A DNA stretch of 64,000 bases from Gimibacter soli (GTDB lineage Bacteria; Pseudomonadota; Alphaproteobacteria; Sphingomonadales; Kordiimonadaceae). Below are positions 11,435 to 20,201 of this stretch, piece by piece. Numbering within the stretch: position 1 is the stretch's first letter; the number at the start of each line of letters is the position of its first letter. The DNA lies in contig NZ_CP116805.1 of assembly GCF_028463845.1 (NCBI RefSeq), positions 1,984,001 through 2,048,000 on the forward strand. The letters run 5' to 3'. Below the pieces are notes generated by a model that was not told where the DNA came from, searched no databases, and saw only the letters and a list, made by a program, of their open reading frames with translations. A program made the position numbers and the translations under genes.

Positions 11435-14302
11435 CTATTCTGCCGCCACACGGGCGAGAACCGGGGCCAGATACTGGCCGGTATAGCTGCGCGGATTGTC
11501 GGCCACTTCCTCGGGCGTGCCCACGGCCACAATCTCGCCGCCGCCATCGCCGCCCTCGGGGCCAAGGTCGATGATCCAGTCGGCGGTCTTGATGACCTCG
11601 AGATTGTGTTCAATCACCACAACCGTATTGCCCTGATCAACGAGCGCCTGCAGGACTTCCAGAAGCTTCCTCACATCCTCGAAATGCAGGCCGGTGGTCG
11701 GCTCGTCCAGAATATAAAGCGTCTTGCCGGTGGAGCGTTTGGAAAGCTCCTTGGCGAGCTTCACGCGCTGGGCTTCGCCGCCCGAAAGCGTGGTGGCCTG
11801 CTGGCCAACGCGGATATAGCCGAGGCCGACTTTTTCGAGCATTTCAAGCTTGGTACGGATAGCGGGCACGGCCTTGAACAGCTCGACGCCGTCTTCAACC
11901 GTCATATCAAGAACGCCTGATATCGATTTGTCTTTAAAGCGAACTTCCAGTGTTTCGCGGTTGTAACGCTTGCCCTTGCACTGGTCGCATTCCACATAGA
12001 CATCCGGCAGGAAATGCATCTCGATCTTCAGCATGCCGTCGCCCTGACAGGCCTCACAGCGCCCGCCCTTCACGTTGAAGGAGAAGCGGCCCGGCTTGTA
12101 GCCCCGCGCCTGCGCTTCAGGCAGGCCCGCAAACCAGTCGCGGATCGGCGTGAAGGCGCCGGTATAGGTGGCGGGGTTGGAACGCGGCGTGCGGCCGATG
12201 GGGCTCTGGTCGATGTCCACGATCTTGTCGAGATGCTGCAGGCCTTCGATGGCATCATGCGCGCCCGGCACTTCGCGGGCACCGTTCAGATGCTTGGCGA
12301 CGGCCTTGTAAAGCGTCTCGATCGTGAAGGTGGATTTGCCGGAGCCCGACACGCCAGTGACGCAGGTGAGGGTGCCGAGCGGGATCGAGGCGGTCGCACC
12401 TTTCAGGTTGTTGGCGGTGGCCCCCTTGATCGTCAGCTTCTTGCCCTTGTGGCCGGTGCGGCGCATGGCCGGGATGGGCACGCTGCGGGCGCCGGTCAGA
12501 TACTGGCCGGTCATGCTTTTTGGGTTGGCCATCACCTCGGCAGGGGTGCCTTCGGCGACAATCGTACCGCCATGCTCGCCGGCACCCGGTCCCATGTCGA
12601 TCACATAGTCGGCCACACGAATGGCGTCCTCGTCATGCTCCACCACCAACACGGTATTGCCGATATCACGCAGGTTCTTGAGCGTTTCCAGCAGCCGGTC
12701 GTTGTCGCGCTGATGCAGGCCGATGGAGGGCTCGTCGAGCACATAAAGCACGCCTGTGAGGCCGGAGCCGATCTGGCTGGCAAGGCGAATACGCTGGCTT
12801 TCGCCGCCAGAAAGCGTTCCGGATGAACGGCTTAGTGTAAGATATGAAAGTCCGACATTAACAAGAAAACCGAGCCGGTCCTGAATTTCCTTCAGTACCT
12901 TGGCGGCAATCTGTTGCTGCTTGTCGGTCAGTTGATCGGGCAGCGCGGTGAACCAGTCGTGCGCGGCTTTCACCGACAGGCTGGAGATTTCACTGATGGG
13001 GCTGGTGCCCACCTTCACGGCCAACGCTTCGGGCTTCAGGCGGGCGCCGTTGCAGGCCGAACAGGTGGTGGCGGCCTGATAGCGGGAAAGTTCCTCGCGC
13101 ATCCAGTTGCTGTCGGTTTCGCGCCAGCGCCGCTCGATATTGGTGATCACGCCTTCAAACGGCTTGCGGGTTTCAAACCGCCGCTTGCCGTCGGCATAGA
13201 CAATGGTGATGGCCTCGTTACCGGTGCCATAAAGGATCGCCTTCTGCGCCTTCTCGGGCAGCTTGCTCCAGGGCGTGCGGGTGTCGCAGCCATGATGGTG
13301 CGCCACGGCCTCCAGTGCCTGAAAATAGAAGGGTGACGGGTTCTGCAGCTTGTTCGACCAGGCGGCGATGGCACCATCGATGAGCGACTTGGTGTGATCG
13401 GGCACCACAAGGTCGGGATCGAAATAGAGCTGGTTGCCAAGCCCGTCGCAGGTGGGGCAGGCGCCATAAGGGTTGTTGAAGGAGAAAAGCCGGGGCTCGA
13501 TCTCTTCAATCGTGAAGCCGGAAACCGGGCACGCGAACTTGGCGGACATCAGGTGGCGGGCTGGCGCTTCGCCGTCAGCCGGCTTGTCGGCCATCTCCAC
13601 GATGATCAGGCCATCAGAAAGCTCGAGCGCGGTTTCCACGCTGTCTGCCAAGCGCTGGGCGAGGCCTTCCTTGATCACAAGGCGGTCCACCACCACTTCG
13701 ATCTCGTGCTTGATCTTCTTGTCGAGCGCCGGGGCTTCCTCGATGAGGTAAAACTCGCCGTCGATCTTCACGCGCTGAAAGCCGCGCTTCTGCAGCTCGG
13801 CCAGTTCCTTCTTGAACTCGCCCTTGCGGCCGCGCGCGATGGGGGCAAGGAGGTAAAGCCGGGCGCCATCACCCAGCGCGATGATGCGGTCCACCATCTG
13901 GCTCACCGTCTGGCTTTCGATAGGGAGCCCGGTGGCGGGTGAATAAGGGATGCCGACGCGCGCCCACAGAAGGCGCATATAGTCGTAAATCTCGGTCACC
14001 GTGCCGACGGTCGAGCGCGGGTTCTTGCTCGTTGTTTTCTGCTCGATGGAAATCGCCGGCGACAGGCCCTCGATATGGTCCACATCCGGCTTCTGCATCA
14101 GTTCCAGAAACTGGCGGGCATAGGCCGACAGGCTTTCCACATAGCGGCGCTGGCCTTCGGCATAGATTGTATCGAACGCCAGCGAGGACTTGCCGGAGCC
14201 TGAAAGGCCGGTGATCACCACCAGTTTGTCGCGCGGGATATCCACATCGACGGATTTCAGATTGTGTTCACGCGCACCGCGGACGGAAATTTGGGTCAGC
14301 AT
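11435..14302 (-). CDS. uvrA: Excinuclease ABC subunit A
   Basis: UvrA is the damage-recognition ATPase of nucleotide excision repair. The 955-residue product has two ABC modules: Walker [10 protein letters not shown] near residue 32 with its signature [12 protein letters not shown], and Walker [10 protein letters not shown] with signature [15 protein letters not shown]. The C-terminal zinc finger is intact (CEACQGDG...CDQCKGKR). In the first finger one CxxC is replaced by CPVSG, which I recall as usual in alphaproteobacterial UvrA, while CPTCDGLG is kept. It diverges from the GFA gene, and a LexA-type box lies in the shared promoter region. It ends in Ala-Ala-Glu. Confidence 0.97.
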   Translation of the reverse strand: MLTQISVRGAREHNLKSVDVDIPRDKLVVITGLSGSGKSSLAFDTIYAEGQRRYVESLSAYARQFLELMQKPDVDHIEGLSPAISIEQKTTSKNPRSTVGTVTEIYDYMRLLWARVGIPYSPATGLPIESQTVSQMVDRIIALGDGARLYLLAPIARGRKGEFKKELAELQKRGFQRVKIDGEFYLIEEAPALDKKIKHEIEVVVDRLVIKEGLAQRLADSVETALELSDGLIIVEMADKPADGEAPARHLMSAKFACPVSGFTIEEIEPRLFSFNNPYGACPTCDGLGNQLYFDPDLVVPDHTKSLIDGAIAAWSNKLQNPSPFYFQALEAVAHHHGCDTRTPWSKLPEKAQKAILYGTGNEAITIVYADGKRRFETRKPFEGVITNIERRWRETDSNWMREELSRYQAATTCSACNGARLKPEALAVKVGTSPISEISSLSVKAAHDWFTALPDQLTDKQQQIAAKVLKEIQDRLGFLVNVGLSYLTLSRSSGTLSGGESQRIRLASQIGSGLTGVLYVLDEPSIGLHQRDNDRLLETLKNLRDIGNTVLVVEHDEDAIRVADYVIDMGPGAGEHGGTIVAEGTPAEVMANPKSMTGQYLTGARSVPIPAMRRTGHKGKKLTIKGATANNLKGATASIPLGTLTCVTGVSGSGKSTFTIETLYKAVAKHLNGAREVPGAHDAIEGLQHLDKIVDIDQSPIGRTPRSNPATYTGAFTPIRDWFAGLPEAQARGYKPGRFSFNVKGGRCEACQGDGMLKIEMHFLPDVYVECDQCKGKRYNRETLEVRFKDKSISGVLDMTVEDGVELFKAVPAIRTKLEMLEKVGLGYIRVGQQATTLSGGEAQRVKLAKELSKRSTGKTLYILDEPTTGLHFEDVRKLLEVLQALVDQGNTVVVIEHNLEVIKTADWIIDLGPEGGDGGGEIVAVGTPEEVADNPRSYTGQYLAPVLARVAAE

Positions 14303-14363
14303 CGAAGAACGGCCTTGTTCGGGGAGTTTCTTGGTTTCATCAAGTGGCTGTCACCAGCCTCGC

Positions 14364-14380
14364 TGTCAAGCGCCTTGACA
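14364..14380. promoter_or_regulatory. Back-to-back -35 elements for uvrA and the GFA gene
   Basis: TGTCAAG-CGC-CTTGACA is a perfect 7-bp inverted repeat around 3 nt. Each arm contains an outward-facing consensus -35 hexamer TTGACA: 14375-14380 on plus for the GFA gene, and 14364-14369 read on minus for uvrA. The plus-strand -10 would fall at about 14398-14403, inside the LexA box; the minus-strand -10 is less clear. Confidence 0.6.
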
Positions 14381-14395
14381 TTAGCGTGCGGCTGG

Positions 14396-14410
14396 GAACA
14401 AATAAAGAAC
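14396..14410. promoter_or_regulatory. LexA (SOS) box
   Basis: GAAC-AAATAAA-GAAC matches the alphaproteobacterial LexA site (GTTC-N7-GTTC read on the minus strand) without a mismatch. It lies 94 bp upstream of uvrA and 20 bp upstream of the GFA start, over the presumed -10 region of the GFA promoter. Ten bases (GAACAAATAA) are duplicated in tandem with an 11-bp period. Confidence 0.8.
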
Positions 14411-14430
14411 AAATAAGCGAGGAGCAAAAC

Positions 14431-14859
14431 ATGAGCGATTGGCGAGAAGGCGGCTGCCTGTGCGGGGCGGCGCGCTACGAGATTGATGTGGAGGGTGCCC
14501 GCACCGGCAATTGCCATTGCCGCGATTGCCAGAAGAATGCCGGCGCCCCTTTCATGACTTTTACGAGCGTTGTGCGCGGCCGGTTCAACTGGGTTGCAAT
14601 GCCGAAGGGCGAAGCCCATGCGAGCGACATAGCCGTGCGTCGTTTCTGCGAAAAGTGCGGCACACCGCTGACATGGGAGGCACTGGACGGCGCCGAAAGC
14701 GTGGGGGTTTCAACGCCAACGCTTGATCAGCCTGCCGATATCCCGGTGCAGTACGAGATTTACACCCGCACCCGTTTCCCCTGGATGGCGCCAGTGGCGG
14801 GTGCCTTGCAGTTTGATGCGGACGGCACGGTGCAGGCGATGGATGGTAATCAGGGCTGA
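14431..14859 (+). CDS. GFA (glutathione-dependent formaldehyde-activating-like) family zinc protein
   Basis: The 142-residue product has the GFA/CENP-V zinc-binding pattern: GGCLCGAARYE, then GNCHCRDCQKNAG, then FCEKCGTPL. Family members bind one or two Zn ions and act on glutathione adducts or serve as small-molecule enzymes; most are uncharacterised, and the formaldehyde role of the founding member is disputed. The ATG at 14431 is preceded by GCGAGGAG. The position next to a LexA box, and divergent from uvrA, suggests damage-linked expression; this is inferred. Its stop overlaps the convergent DUF1579 gene by 10 nt. Confidence 0.85.
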   Translation: MSDWREGGCLCGAARYEIDVEGARTGNCHCRDCQKNAGAPFMTFTSVVRGRFNWVAMPKGEAHASDIAVRRFCEKCGTPLTWEALDGAESVGVSTPTLDQPADIPVQYEIYTRTRFPWMAPVAGALQFDADGTVQAMDGNQG

Positions 14860-15380
14860 GGCACGGCCTTCACCCGTTCGTAGCGCCCATCGAACCAGTC
14901 GTTCCAGGTGGACGTTTTGGCGTCATATTGTTGGAAATACTGGCGCACGCTGCCGTCGGCCTCGGCGCTCCATGTGCCCCGGAAGGGGATGGCAGCCGGT
15001 TGGCCATAATAGAAGATACTGCCTTCAAGGACCATGGCACCGTCCTTGAGGCGGCCTTCGATATCGATGGAATAACCACCGGCCGATACCCAGACCTGCC
15101 GCCATCTGGCAGTGACAGGGTTATAGAGATTGAGGCTCATGCCGGTGGAGCCGCCATTGCCGGCCCAGGTTTCGACAAGGGCACAATGGGCCTCGATGGC
15201 CTCGATACGGTTTTCGCCGGCATGTTTGCCGGTGGCGCGGTCAGTGACCGACCAGTTGCCGAGCCAGAAATCGAAGTCGTGAAAGCCGGGTGTGTCGGCG
15301 CAGGAATAGGCTGACTGGGCCGTTGCGGGCGCGCTGAGCGCGAACAGGGCAATCGCCGGGGCAAGACAGATGGTGCGCAT
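14850..15380 (-). CDS. Secreted DUF1579 family protein
   Basis: The 176-residue protein starts with a signal peptide ([16 protein letters not shown], then APATAQ). It carries the DUF1579-type lipocalin-like signature [10 protein letters not shown], followed by beta-strands rich in aromatic residues such as [10 protein letters not shown] and [11 protein letters not shown]. Function is unknown; the fold suggests binding of a small hydrophobic ligand in the periplasm. The start at 15380 was chosen because GGGAGG lies 6-7 nt upstream and the signal peptide begins there. Confidence 0.75.
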   Translation of the reverse strand: MRTICLAPAIALFALSAPATAQSAYSCADTPGFHDFDFWLGNWSVTDRATGKHAGENRIEAIEAHCALVETWAGNGGSTGMSLNLYNPVTARWRQVWVSAGGYSIDIEGRLKDGAMVLEGSIFYYGQPAAIPFRGTWSAEADGSVRQYFQQYDAKTSTWNDWFDGRYERVKAVPQP

Positions 15381-15460
15381 GATAGGCCTCCCTCCCTTGG
15401 ATGGTGCCATGGTAACAGGCGCGGGCAGGGCAGGCAGCGCAACTTTCGTTGCGGCGGCGC

Positions 15461-15489
15461 TTGGATTCAGGCGGCGACTTGTCTAAAGT
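15461..15489 (+). promoter_or_regulatory. Candidate sigma-70 promoter of ssb
   Basis: TTGGAT at 15461-15466 and TAAAGT at 15484-15489 are separated by 17 nt and would give a leader of about 35 nt before the ssb ATG. No LexA box was found here. Confidence 0.45.
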
Positions 15490-15530
15490 CCGCCGACATA
15501 AACATACACTCTAGATATCAGGGGGCTCTT

Positions 15531-16052
15531 ATGGCCGGTAGCGTCAACAAAGTCATTCTCGTCGGCAATCTCGGGCGCGACCCGGAAGTGCGCAACATGC
15601 AGGATGGCTCGCCGGTGGTGAATTTGAGTATCGCAACGAGCGAATCGTGGCGCGACAAGAACACGGGCGAACGCCGGGAAAAGACCGAGTGGCACCGTGT
15701 GGTGATCTTCAACGATCAGCTTGCCAAGGTGGCCCAGCAATATCTGAAGAAAGGCTCGACCGTTTATATCGAGGGCCAGCTTCAGACCCGCAAATGGACC
15801 GACCAGTCGGGCCAGGAAAAATATTCGACCGAAATCGTCCTGCAGCGCTATCGCGGTGAACTGACGATGCTCGGTGGCCGCGGTGATGGCGGTGGCGGCG
15901 GCGACTTCGGTGGCGGCGATTACGGCGACCAGTCGGGCGGCTATGGCGGTGGCAACGGCGGCGGTGGCCGTTCGGGCGGCGGCGGTGGTCGTGGCGGCCA
16001 GCAAGGCGGCTTCGGCGGCGGCTCGGACCTCGACGACGAAATCCCGTTCTGA
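15531..16052 (+). CDS. ssb: Single-stranded DNA-binding protein
   Basis: SSB coats single-stranded DNA during replication, repair and recombination. The 173-residue product has an N-terminal OB fold (residues 1-112, beginning [18 protein letters not shown]). A long glycine-rich linker follows (about 115-165), and the acidic tip DLDDEIPF binds partner proteins such as DNA polymerase III chi, RecO and PriA. The ATG at 15531 is preceded by GGGGG. An intrinsic terminator follows directly. In many proteobacteria ssb adjoins uvrA; here GFA and DUF1579 genes lie between them. Confidence 0.97.
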   Translation: MAGSVNKVILVGNLGRDPEVRNMQDGSPVVNLSIATSESWRDKNTGERREKTEWHRVVIFNDQLAKVAQQYLKKGSTVYIEGQLQTRKWTDQSGQEKYSTEIVLQRYRGELTMLGGRGDGGGGGDFGGGDYGDQSGGYGGGNGGGGRSGGGGGRGGQQGGFGGGSDLDDEIPF

Positions 16053-16074
16053 TCGCGGATCAAATATCCATCAC

Positions 16075-16110
16075 AAAGGGCGGCGCCATATGGGGCTGCC
16101 CTTTTCTTTT
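16075..16110 (+). terminator. Intrinsic terminator of ssb
   Basis: AAAGGGCGGC at 16075-16084 pairs with GCTGCCCTTT at 16095-16104 (10 bp, one G-T pair) across a 10-nt loop, followed by TTTTCTTTT. Confidence 0.85.
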
Positions 16111-16135
16111 CATTTCCAGCTGATAGGGTTGAAGG

Positions 16136-16555
16136 ATGACCGATACCAACCCCATCAATCTTGCAATGATCGACCATGTGGTGCTGCGCGCCGAGGATGC
16201 GCCGCGGCTGATTGCTTTTTACTGCGATGTGCTCGGCTGCCGGCTGGAAAAGGTGCAGGAAAAGATCGGGCTCTGGCAGCTCCGTGCCGGGGCGTCGCTT
16301 ATCGATATCGTCAGCGTGGATGGCACCCTTGGCCAGCGGTTCGATGCCCCGCGCCGGGACGCGCCGAACATGGATCATTTCTGCCTTCAGGTGACACCAT
16401 GGGACGGGGAGGCGATCCTCGCCCATCTGGCGCGCCACGAGGTCTCAAGCCTTGAAATTGTCACGCGCTACGGGGCTTTGGGCGAGGGGCCTTCGATCTA
16501 TCTCGATGACCCGGAAGGCAATTCGGTGGAGCTGAAAGGCCCAGCTTTCGCCTGA
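16136..16555 (+). CDS. VOC (glyoxalase/dioxygenase) superfamily protein
   Basis: The 139-residue product has two beta-alpha-beta-beta-beta modules typical of vicinal-oxygen-chelate proteins. The first begins IDHVVLRAEDAPRLIAFY and the second MDHFCLQV. The sequence ends with YLDDPEGNSVELKG, where the glutamate is a usual metal ligand along with the two histidines. Such proteins include lactoylglutathione lyase-like enzymes, dioxygenases and fosfomycin-resistance relatives; the substrate here cannot be assigned. It lies downstream of the ssb terminator and 94 nt before the patatin gene. Confidence 0.83.
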   Translation: MTDTNPINLAMIDHVVLRAEDAPRLIAFYCDVLGCRLEKVQEKIGLWQLRAGASLIDIVSVDGTLGQRFDAPRRDAPNMDHFCLQVTPWDGEAILAHLARHEVSSLEIVTRYGALGEGPSIYLDDPEGNSVELKGPAFA

Positions 16556-16649
16556 ATTTCGTGCAGGATGACTTGTAGTGGCGGATTGCGGCTCCCATGT
16601 CAGGGAGACCAACCGGCCCAAAAGTCATAGACAGCGAGGAAACGACGGC

Positions 16650-17489
16650 ATGATCGGATTGGCATTAGGCGGCGGCGCCGGGCTCGGCTGGGCCCATATC
16701 GGTGTCATCCGCGCCCTTCAGGACGAGAATATCCCCATCAGCGCCGTTGCCGGCACCTCGATCGGCGCCATCGTCGGTGCGGGTGTGGCACTCGACCGGC
16801 TTGACCTTGTGGAGGAAACCGCCCGGTCGCTTTCCTTCCGCACCATGCTCAGGATGGGCGAATTTTCCTTCCGCTCCGGCGGGCTTATCGGCACCAACAA
16901 GATCGAACAGGAACTGCGCCGTCATTTCGGCAGTGTCCTGATCGAGGACCTGCCAGTTCCATATGCGGCGGTGGCGGCTGACATGATCAGCGGCGACCGG
17001 GTCATCCTCGATGGCGGTGATCTTGTGATGGCGCTCAGGGCATCATCGGCCATTCCCGGCGTGTTCCCGCCAGTGCAAACAAGCCGCATGCTCCTTGCCG
17101 ATGGCGGCATGGTTGACCCCGTGCCGGTGGCAGTGACGCGGTCGCTGGGCGCGGCCCATGTTGTGGCGATTGATCTGCAAGGCGATTATATCGGGCGGGC
17201 GCAGCGCATGGGGCTGGAGGCCAAGGGGATTGGCACTAAGATGCCCGGCCCCTTGAAGATGGCGCGGGCTGCCCTTTTCATGACGATGCGGACGCTTGGC
17301 CGCGTGCGGATGGCCCACGAAGGCGCCGATGTGGTGATCACACCCAAGATCGGCCATGTCGATGTGGCGGATTTCACGAAGGCGGATGAGCTGATCGCGC
17401 TCGGGCGACAAGCGGGGCAACAGGCGATCCCTGAAATCCTCGATCTTCTGGAGAGGGAACCGGCGCCCGCGATGGAGAGCGCCGGTTAA
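16650..17489 (+). CDS. Patatin-like phospholipase family protein (RssA-like)
   Basis: The 279-residue product carries the full patatin catalytic signature: oxyanion-hole glycines in LGGGAGLGWAHIGV, the nucleophile motif GTSIG with Ser near residue 40, and the catalytic Asp in DGGMVDPVPV. Patatin-like enzymes hydrolyse acyl esters of lipids through a Ser-Asp dyad. This short single-domain form resembles bacterial RssA. No signal peptide is seen, so it is probably cytoplasmic or peripheral on the inner membrane. The ATG at 16650 follows GAGGA; the frame runs open upstream to 16578. It converges on the acyl-CoA dehydrogenase gene. Confidence 0.88.
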   Translation: MIGLALGGGAGLGWAHIGVIRALQDENIPISAVAGTSIGAIVGAGVALDRLDLVEETARSLSFRTMLRMGEFSFRSGGLIGTNKIEQELRRHFGSVLIEDLPVPYAAVAADMISGDRVILDGGDLVMALRASSAIPGVFPPVQTSRMLLADGGMVDPVPVAVTRSLGAAHVVAIDLQGDYIGRAQRMGLEAKGIGTKMPGPLKMARAALFMTMRTLGRVRMAHEGADVVITPKIGHVDVADFTKADELIALGRQAGQQAIPEILDLLEREPAPAMESAG

Positions 17490-17500
17490 AAGAAAAGGGA

Positions 17501-18634
17501 TCAGCGCGCCAGTTCGCGCTGGATCACGATCCGCTGGATATCGGACGTGCCTTCGTAAATCTGGCAGACCCGCACATCACGGTAGATTTTCTCGACCGGA
17601 TAGTCAGCGAGATACCCGTATCCACCGAGCGTCTGGATCGCGGCAGAGCAGATGCGCTCAGCGGCTTCCGACGCAAAAAGCTTGGCCATGCAGGCTTCCT
17701 TGAGGCAGGGCTCGCCAGCATCCTTTTTGGCAGCAGCGTTCAGTACCAGCAGTTCAGCGGCTTCAAGGTCAGTTGCCATATCGGCAAGGCGGAAGCCAAC
17801 GGCCTGATGGTTGAAGATCTGTGTGCCGAAGGCCTCACGTTCCTTGGCGTAGGCAAGGGCATAGTCGAACGCGGCACGCGCCATGCCGACCGATTGGGCG
17901 GCGATGCCGATACGGCCGGTTTCAAGGTTGGCGAGTGCGACCTTGTAGCCGTCACCTTCCTTACCGAGCAGGCAATCAGCGGGCACTTCCATATCCTCGA
18001 ACACCAGCGAGCAGGTGTCGGACGCCTTCTGGCCAAGCTTGTGTTCGACGGACGCCACCGTGAAGCCCGGCGTGTCGGTCGGCACGAGGAAAGCTGAGAT
18101 GCCCTTCTTGCCGGCTGCAGGGTCGGTCACCGCGAAAATGATCGCTGCCTTGGCGATCCGGCCCGACGTGATGAACTGTTTGGTGCCGTTCAGTTTCCAG
18201 CCGCTGTTGGTGCGCTCGGCCCGGGTTTTGAGCATCGAGGCGTCAGATCCCGCCTGCGGTTCGGTCAGGCAGAAGGCGCCGATCCATTCGCCGCGGGCGA
18301 GCGGCTTCAGATAAGTTTCCTTCTGGGCGTCGGTGCCATTCTGGTAAACCGCGGCGCAGACGGGGGCATTGTTCACGCTCATCAGTGTGGAAAGCCCGCC
18401 ATCCCCGGCGGCGATTTCCATGAGTGCGAGGGCATAGGATACATAGTCCGTCTCGGCGCCGCCCCATTCTTCGGGGATGGTCATGCCAAGAAGGCCCAGT
18501 TCACCCATTTCTTTCAGGATGTCGGCGGGGATTGCCCCGGCGGCTTCCCATGCACGGCTGTTCGGCCCGATACGGTCGCGGGAAAAGTCCCGCGCCATAT
18601 CGCGCACCATGCGCTGTTCTTCTGTCAGGATCAT
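17501..18634 (-). CDS. Acyl-CoA dehydrogenase
   Basis: The 377-residue product is an FAD-dependent acyl-CoA dehydrogenase that introduces the alpha-beta double bond in fatty-acyl or branched-chain acyl-CoA. Seen are the FAD/substrate loop FCLTEPQAGSDAS, the middle segment KQFITSGRIA, and the C-terminal IYEGTSDIQR, whose glutamate is the usual catalytic base of short- and medium-chain types. The ATG at 18634 begins MILTEEQRMVRD, the common N-terminus. The gene follows the thiolase gene by 13 nt, so the pair probably forms a beta-oxidation operon. Confidence 0.93.
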   Translation of the reverse strand: MILTEEQRMVRDMARDFSRDRIGPNSRAWEAAGAIPADILKEMGELGLLGMTIPEEWGGAETDYVSYALALMEIAAGDGGLSTLMSVNNAPVCAAVYQNGTDAQKETYLKPLARGEWIGAFCLTEPQAGSDASMLKTRAERTNSGWKLNGTKQFITSGRIAKAAIIFAVTDPAAGKKGISAFLVPTDTPGFTVASVEHKLGQKASDTCSLVFEDMEVPADCLLGKEGDGYKVALANLETGRIGIAAQSVGMARAAFDYALAYAKEREAFGTQIFNHQAVGFRLADMATDLEAAELLVLNAAAKKDAGEPCLKEACMAKLFASEAAERICSAAIQTLGGYGYLADYPVEKIYRDVRVCQIYEGTSDIQRIVIQRELAR

Positions 18635-18647
18635 GGCTGTTGCCGGA

Positions 18648-19829
18648 TCACACCAGTTCGATCGCCACGGCGGTGCCTTCACCGCCGCCGATGCAGATGC
18701 CGGCGATGCCTTTTTTGAGGCCGCGTTTCTGCAGGGCGTTGATGAGGGTCACACAGATGCGCGCGCCCGAGGCGCCGATCGGGTGGCCAAGCGCACAGGC
18801 GCCGCCATTCACATTGACCTTCGCGTGATCGAGGCCAAGTTCGTGCATCACTGCCAGCGGAACAACGGCGAAGGCTTCGTTGATCTCGTAAAGGTCAACG
18901 TCGTCCTTGGTCCAGCCGGCTTTGGCCATCACGTCCTTGATCGCTTTCACGGGCGCGGTGGTGAACCATTCCGGGGCCTGGCTGTGGCTGGCGTGCGCCA
19001 CGAGGCGGGCAAGCGGCTTCAGGCCTTTGCTGGCGGCTTCGCCGGCCGACATAATCACAAGGGCGGCCGCACCATCCGAGATCGAGCTGGCGTTGGCCGC
19101 GGTTACCGTGCCGTCTTTCTTGAAGGCGGGTTTCAGGTTCGGGATCTTGTCGAGGCGCGCCTTGCCGGGCTGTTCGTCAACAGCAACCACAACGTCGCCG
19201 CCGCGGCCTTTGACGGTCACGGGCACGACTTCGCCTTCGAAGCTGCCATCTTCAATCGCACGCTGGGCGCGTTTCAGCGACTCGATGGCATAGGCGTCCT
19301 GCGTTTCGCGGGTGAACTGGTAATGCTCGGCGCACATTTCGGCGAAATTGCCCATGGGCTCGCCCTTGTAGGCGTCGGTCAGGCCGTCGAGGGCCATGTG
19401 ATCCTTGAGGGTGCCGTCGCCGTATTTGATGCCGGTGCGGGCGGTGGGCAGAAGGTGCGGCGCGCGCGACATGCTTTCCATGCCGCCAGCCACGACGATC
19501 TTGTTGGTGCCGGCCTTGATGCTGTCATGCGCCTGGATCATGGCCTGCATGCCCGAGCCACACATCTTGTTGATGGTGACGGCGTGGGTGTCGTCCGGCA
19601 GGCCGGCATGGCGCATGGCCTGGCGGGCAGGCGCCTGGCTGAGCCCGGCGGGGAGGCAGCAGCCCATGATGGTTTCGTCGATAGCGTCTTCAGCGACACC
19701 GGAAGAGGCAAGCGCGCCCTTGATGGCGGTCGCGCCAAGCTCAGGCGAGGATACGCCGGAAAGGTCGCCGAGCAGGCCTCCCATCGGGGTGCGGGCCATG
19801 CCTACAATGACGATTGCGTCTTCAGCCAT
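18648..19829 (-). CDS. Acetyl-CoA C-acyltransferase (thiolase)
   Basis: This 393-residue enzyme catalyses thiolytic cleavage or condensation of acyl-CoA and acetyl-CoA. The nucleophilic cysteine is C90 in NKMCGSGMQ. The catalytic His lies in GHPIGASG, and the second Cys lies in the C-terminal CIGGGEG motif. The start at 19829 is preceded by AAGGAG; the frame extends open to 19865. It is upstream of and close to the acyl-CoA dehydrogenase gene, consistent with fatty-acid or polyhydroxybutyrate metabolism. A perfect palindrome lies 41 bp upstream. Confidence 0.93.
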   Translation of the reverse strand: MAEDAIVIVGMARTPMGGLLGDLSGVSSPELGATAIKGALASSGVAEDAIDETIMGCCLPAGLSQAPARQAMRHAGLPDDTHAVTINKMCGSGMQAMIQAHDSIKAGTNKIVVAGGMESMSRAPHLLPTARTGIKYGDGTLKDHMALDGLTDAYKGEPMGNFAEMCAEHYQFTRETQDAYAIESLKRAQRAIEDGSFEGEVVPVTVKGRGGDVVVAVDEQPGKARLDKIPNLKPAFKKDGTVTAANASSISDGAAALVIMSAGEAASKGLKPLARLVAHASHSQAPEWFTTAPVKAIKDVMAKAGWTKDDVDLYEINEAFAVVPLAVMHELGLDHAKVNVNGGACALGHPIGASGARICVTLINALQKRGLKKGIAGICIGGGEGTAVAIELV

Positions 19830-19869
19830 TTTTGTCTCCTTGCGATATCTCTGATTTCTGGACATAGGC

Positions 19870-19881
19870 GTGTCGCGACAC
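19870..19881. promoter_or_regulatory. Palindrome upstream of the thiolase operon
   Basis: GTGTCGCGACAC is a perfect 12-bp palindrome 41 bp upstream of the thiolase start codon, a position expected for an operator. No regulator is identified in the window. Confidence 0.4.
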
Positions 19882-19963
19882 CCGGGGAAGGGGATAGCGC
19901 CGCCGGTTGCGGCTACTGTCGCAAATCCTGTTCATTTCGCAAGTGCAAAATATTCACATGCGG

Positions 19964-19993
19964 TTGACCGGTGTGGGGCGCACGGCCTATAGA
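19964..19993 (+). promoter_or_regulatory. Candidate promoter of the 58-residue membrane protein gene
   Basis: TTGACC at 19964-19969 and TATAGA at 19988-19993 (18-nt spacer; CTATAG gives 17) lie about 30 nt before the ATG at 20022. Confidence 0.5.
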
Positions 19994-20021
19994 AACCCGG
20001 CATTCATAAGGGAGCACAGCG

Positions 20022-20198
20022 ATGACGACGCGGATTGGTTTCTTCGGATTTCTGGGCCTTGTGCTCGGCGCTATCATCGGCAACTGGCTGCCGTTCGCCC
20101 CGACCATCGAGGCGGTGGCCGGCTGCGTGATCGCCATCGTGCTCGGATTTCTGCTGGATCGCCGCGCGCCCGAAAACCGCAAGAAAGGCGACAGCTGA
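20022..20198 (+). CDS. Small two-helix membrane protein
   Basis: This 58-codon gene begins ATGACGACGCGG after GGGAG and ends at TGA 20196-20198. The product has two hydrophobic stretches, FFGFLGLVLGAIIGNWL and AVAGCVIAIVLGFLL, with small-residue packing motifs. A charged C-terminal tail follows, DRRAPENRKKGDS. It matches no family I recognise. A reasonable promoter lies upstream and the sterol desaturase gene converges 3 nt after the stop. Codon use is like its neighbours, which supports it being a real gene. Confidence 0.6.
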   Translation: MTTRIGFFGFLGLVLGAIIGNWLPFAPTIEAVAGCVIAIVLGFLLDRRAPENRKKGDS

Positions 20199-20201
20199 GG
20201 C

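Noticed and set aside
14306-14320. GAAC-N6-GTTC near the uvrA start as a second LexA site
   Set aside because: Spacing and half-site orientation fit neither the alphaproteobacterial (direct repeat with N7) nor the Gram-positive (N4) consensus.
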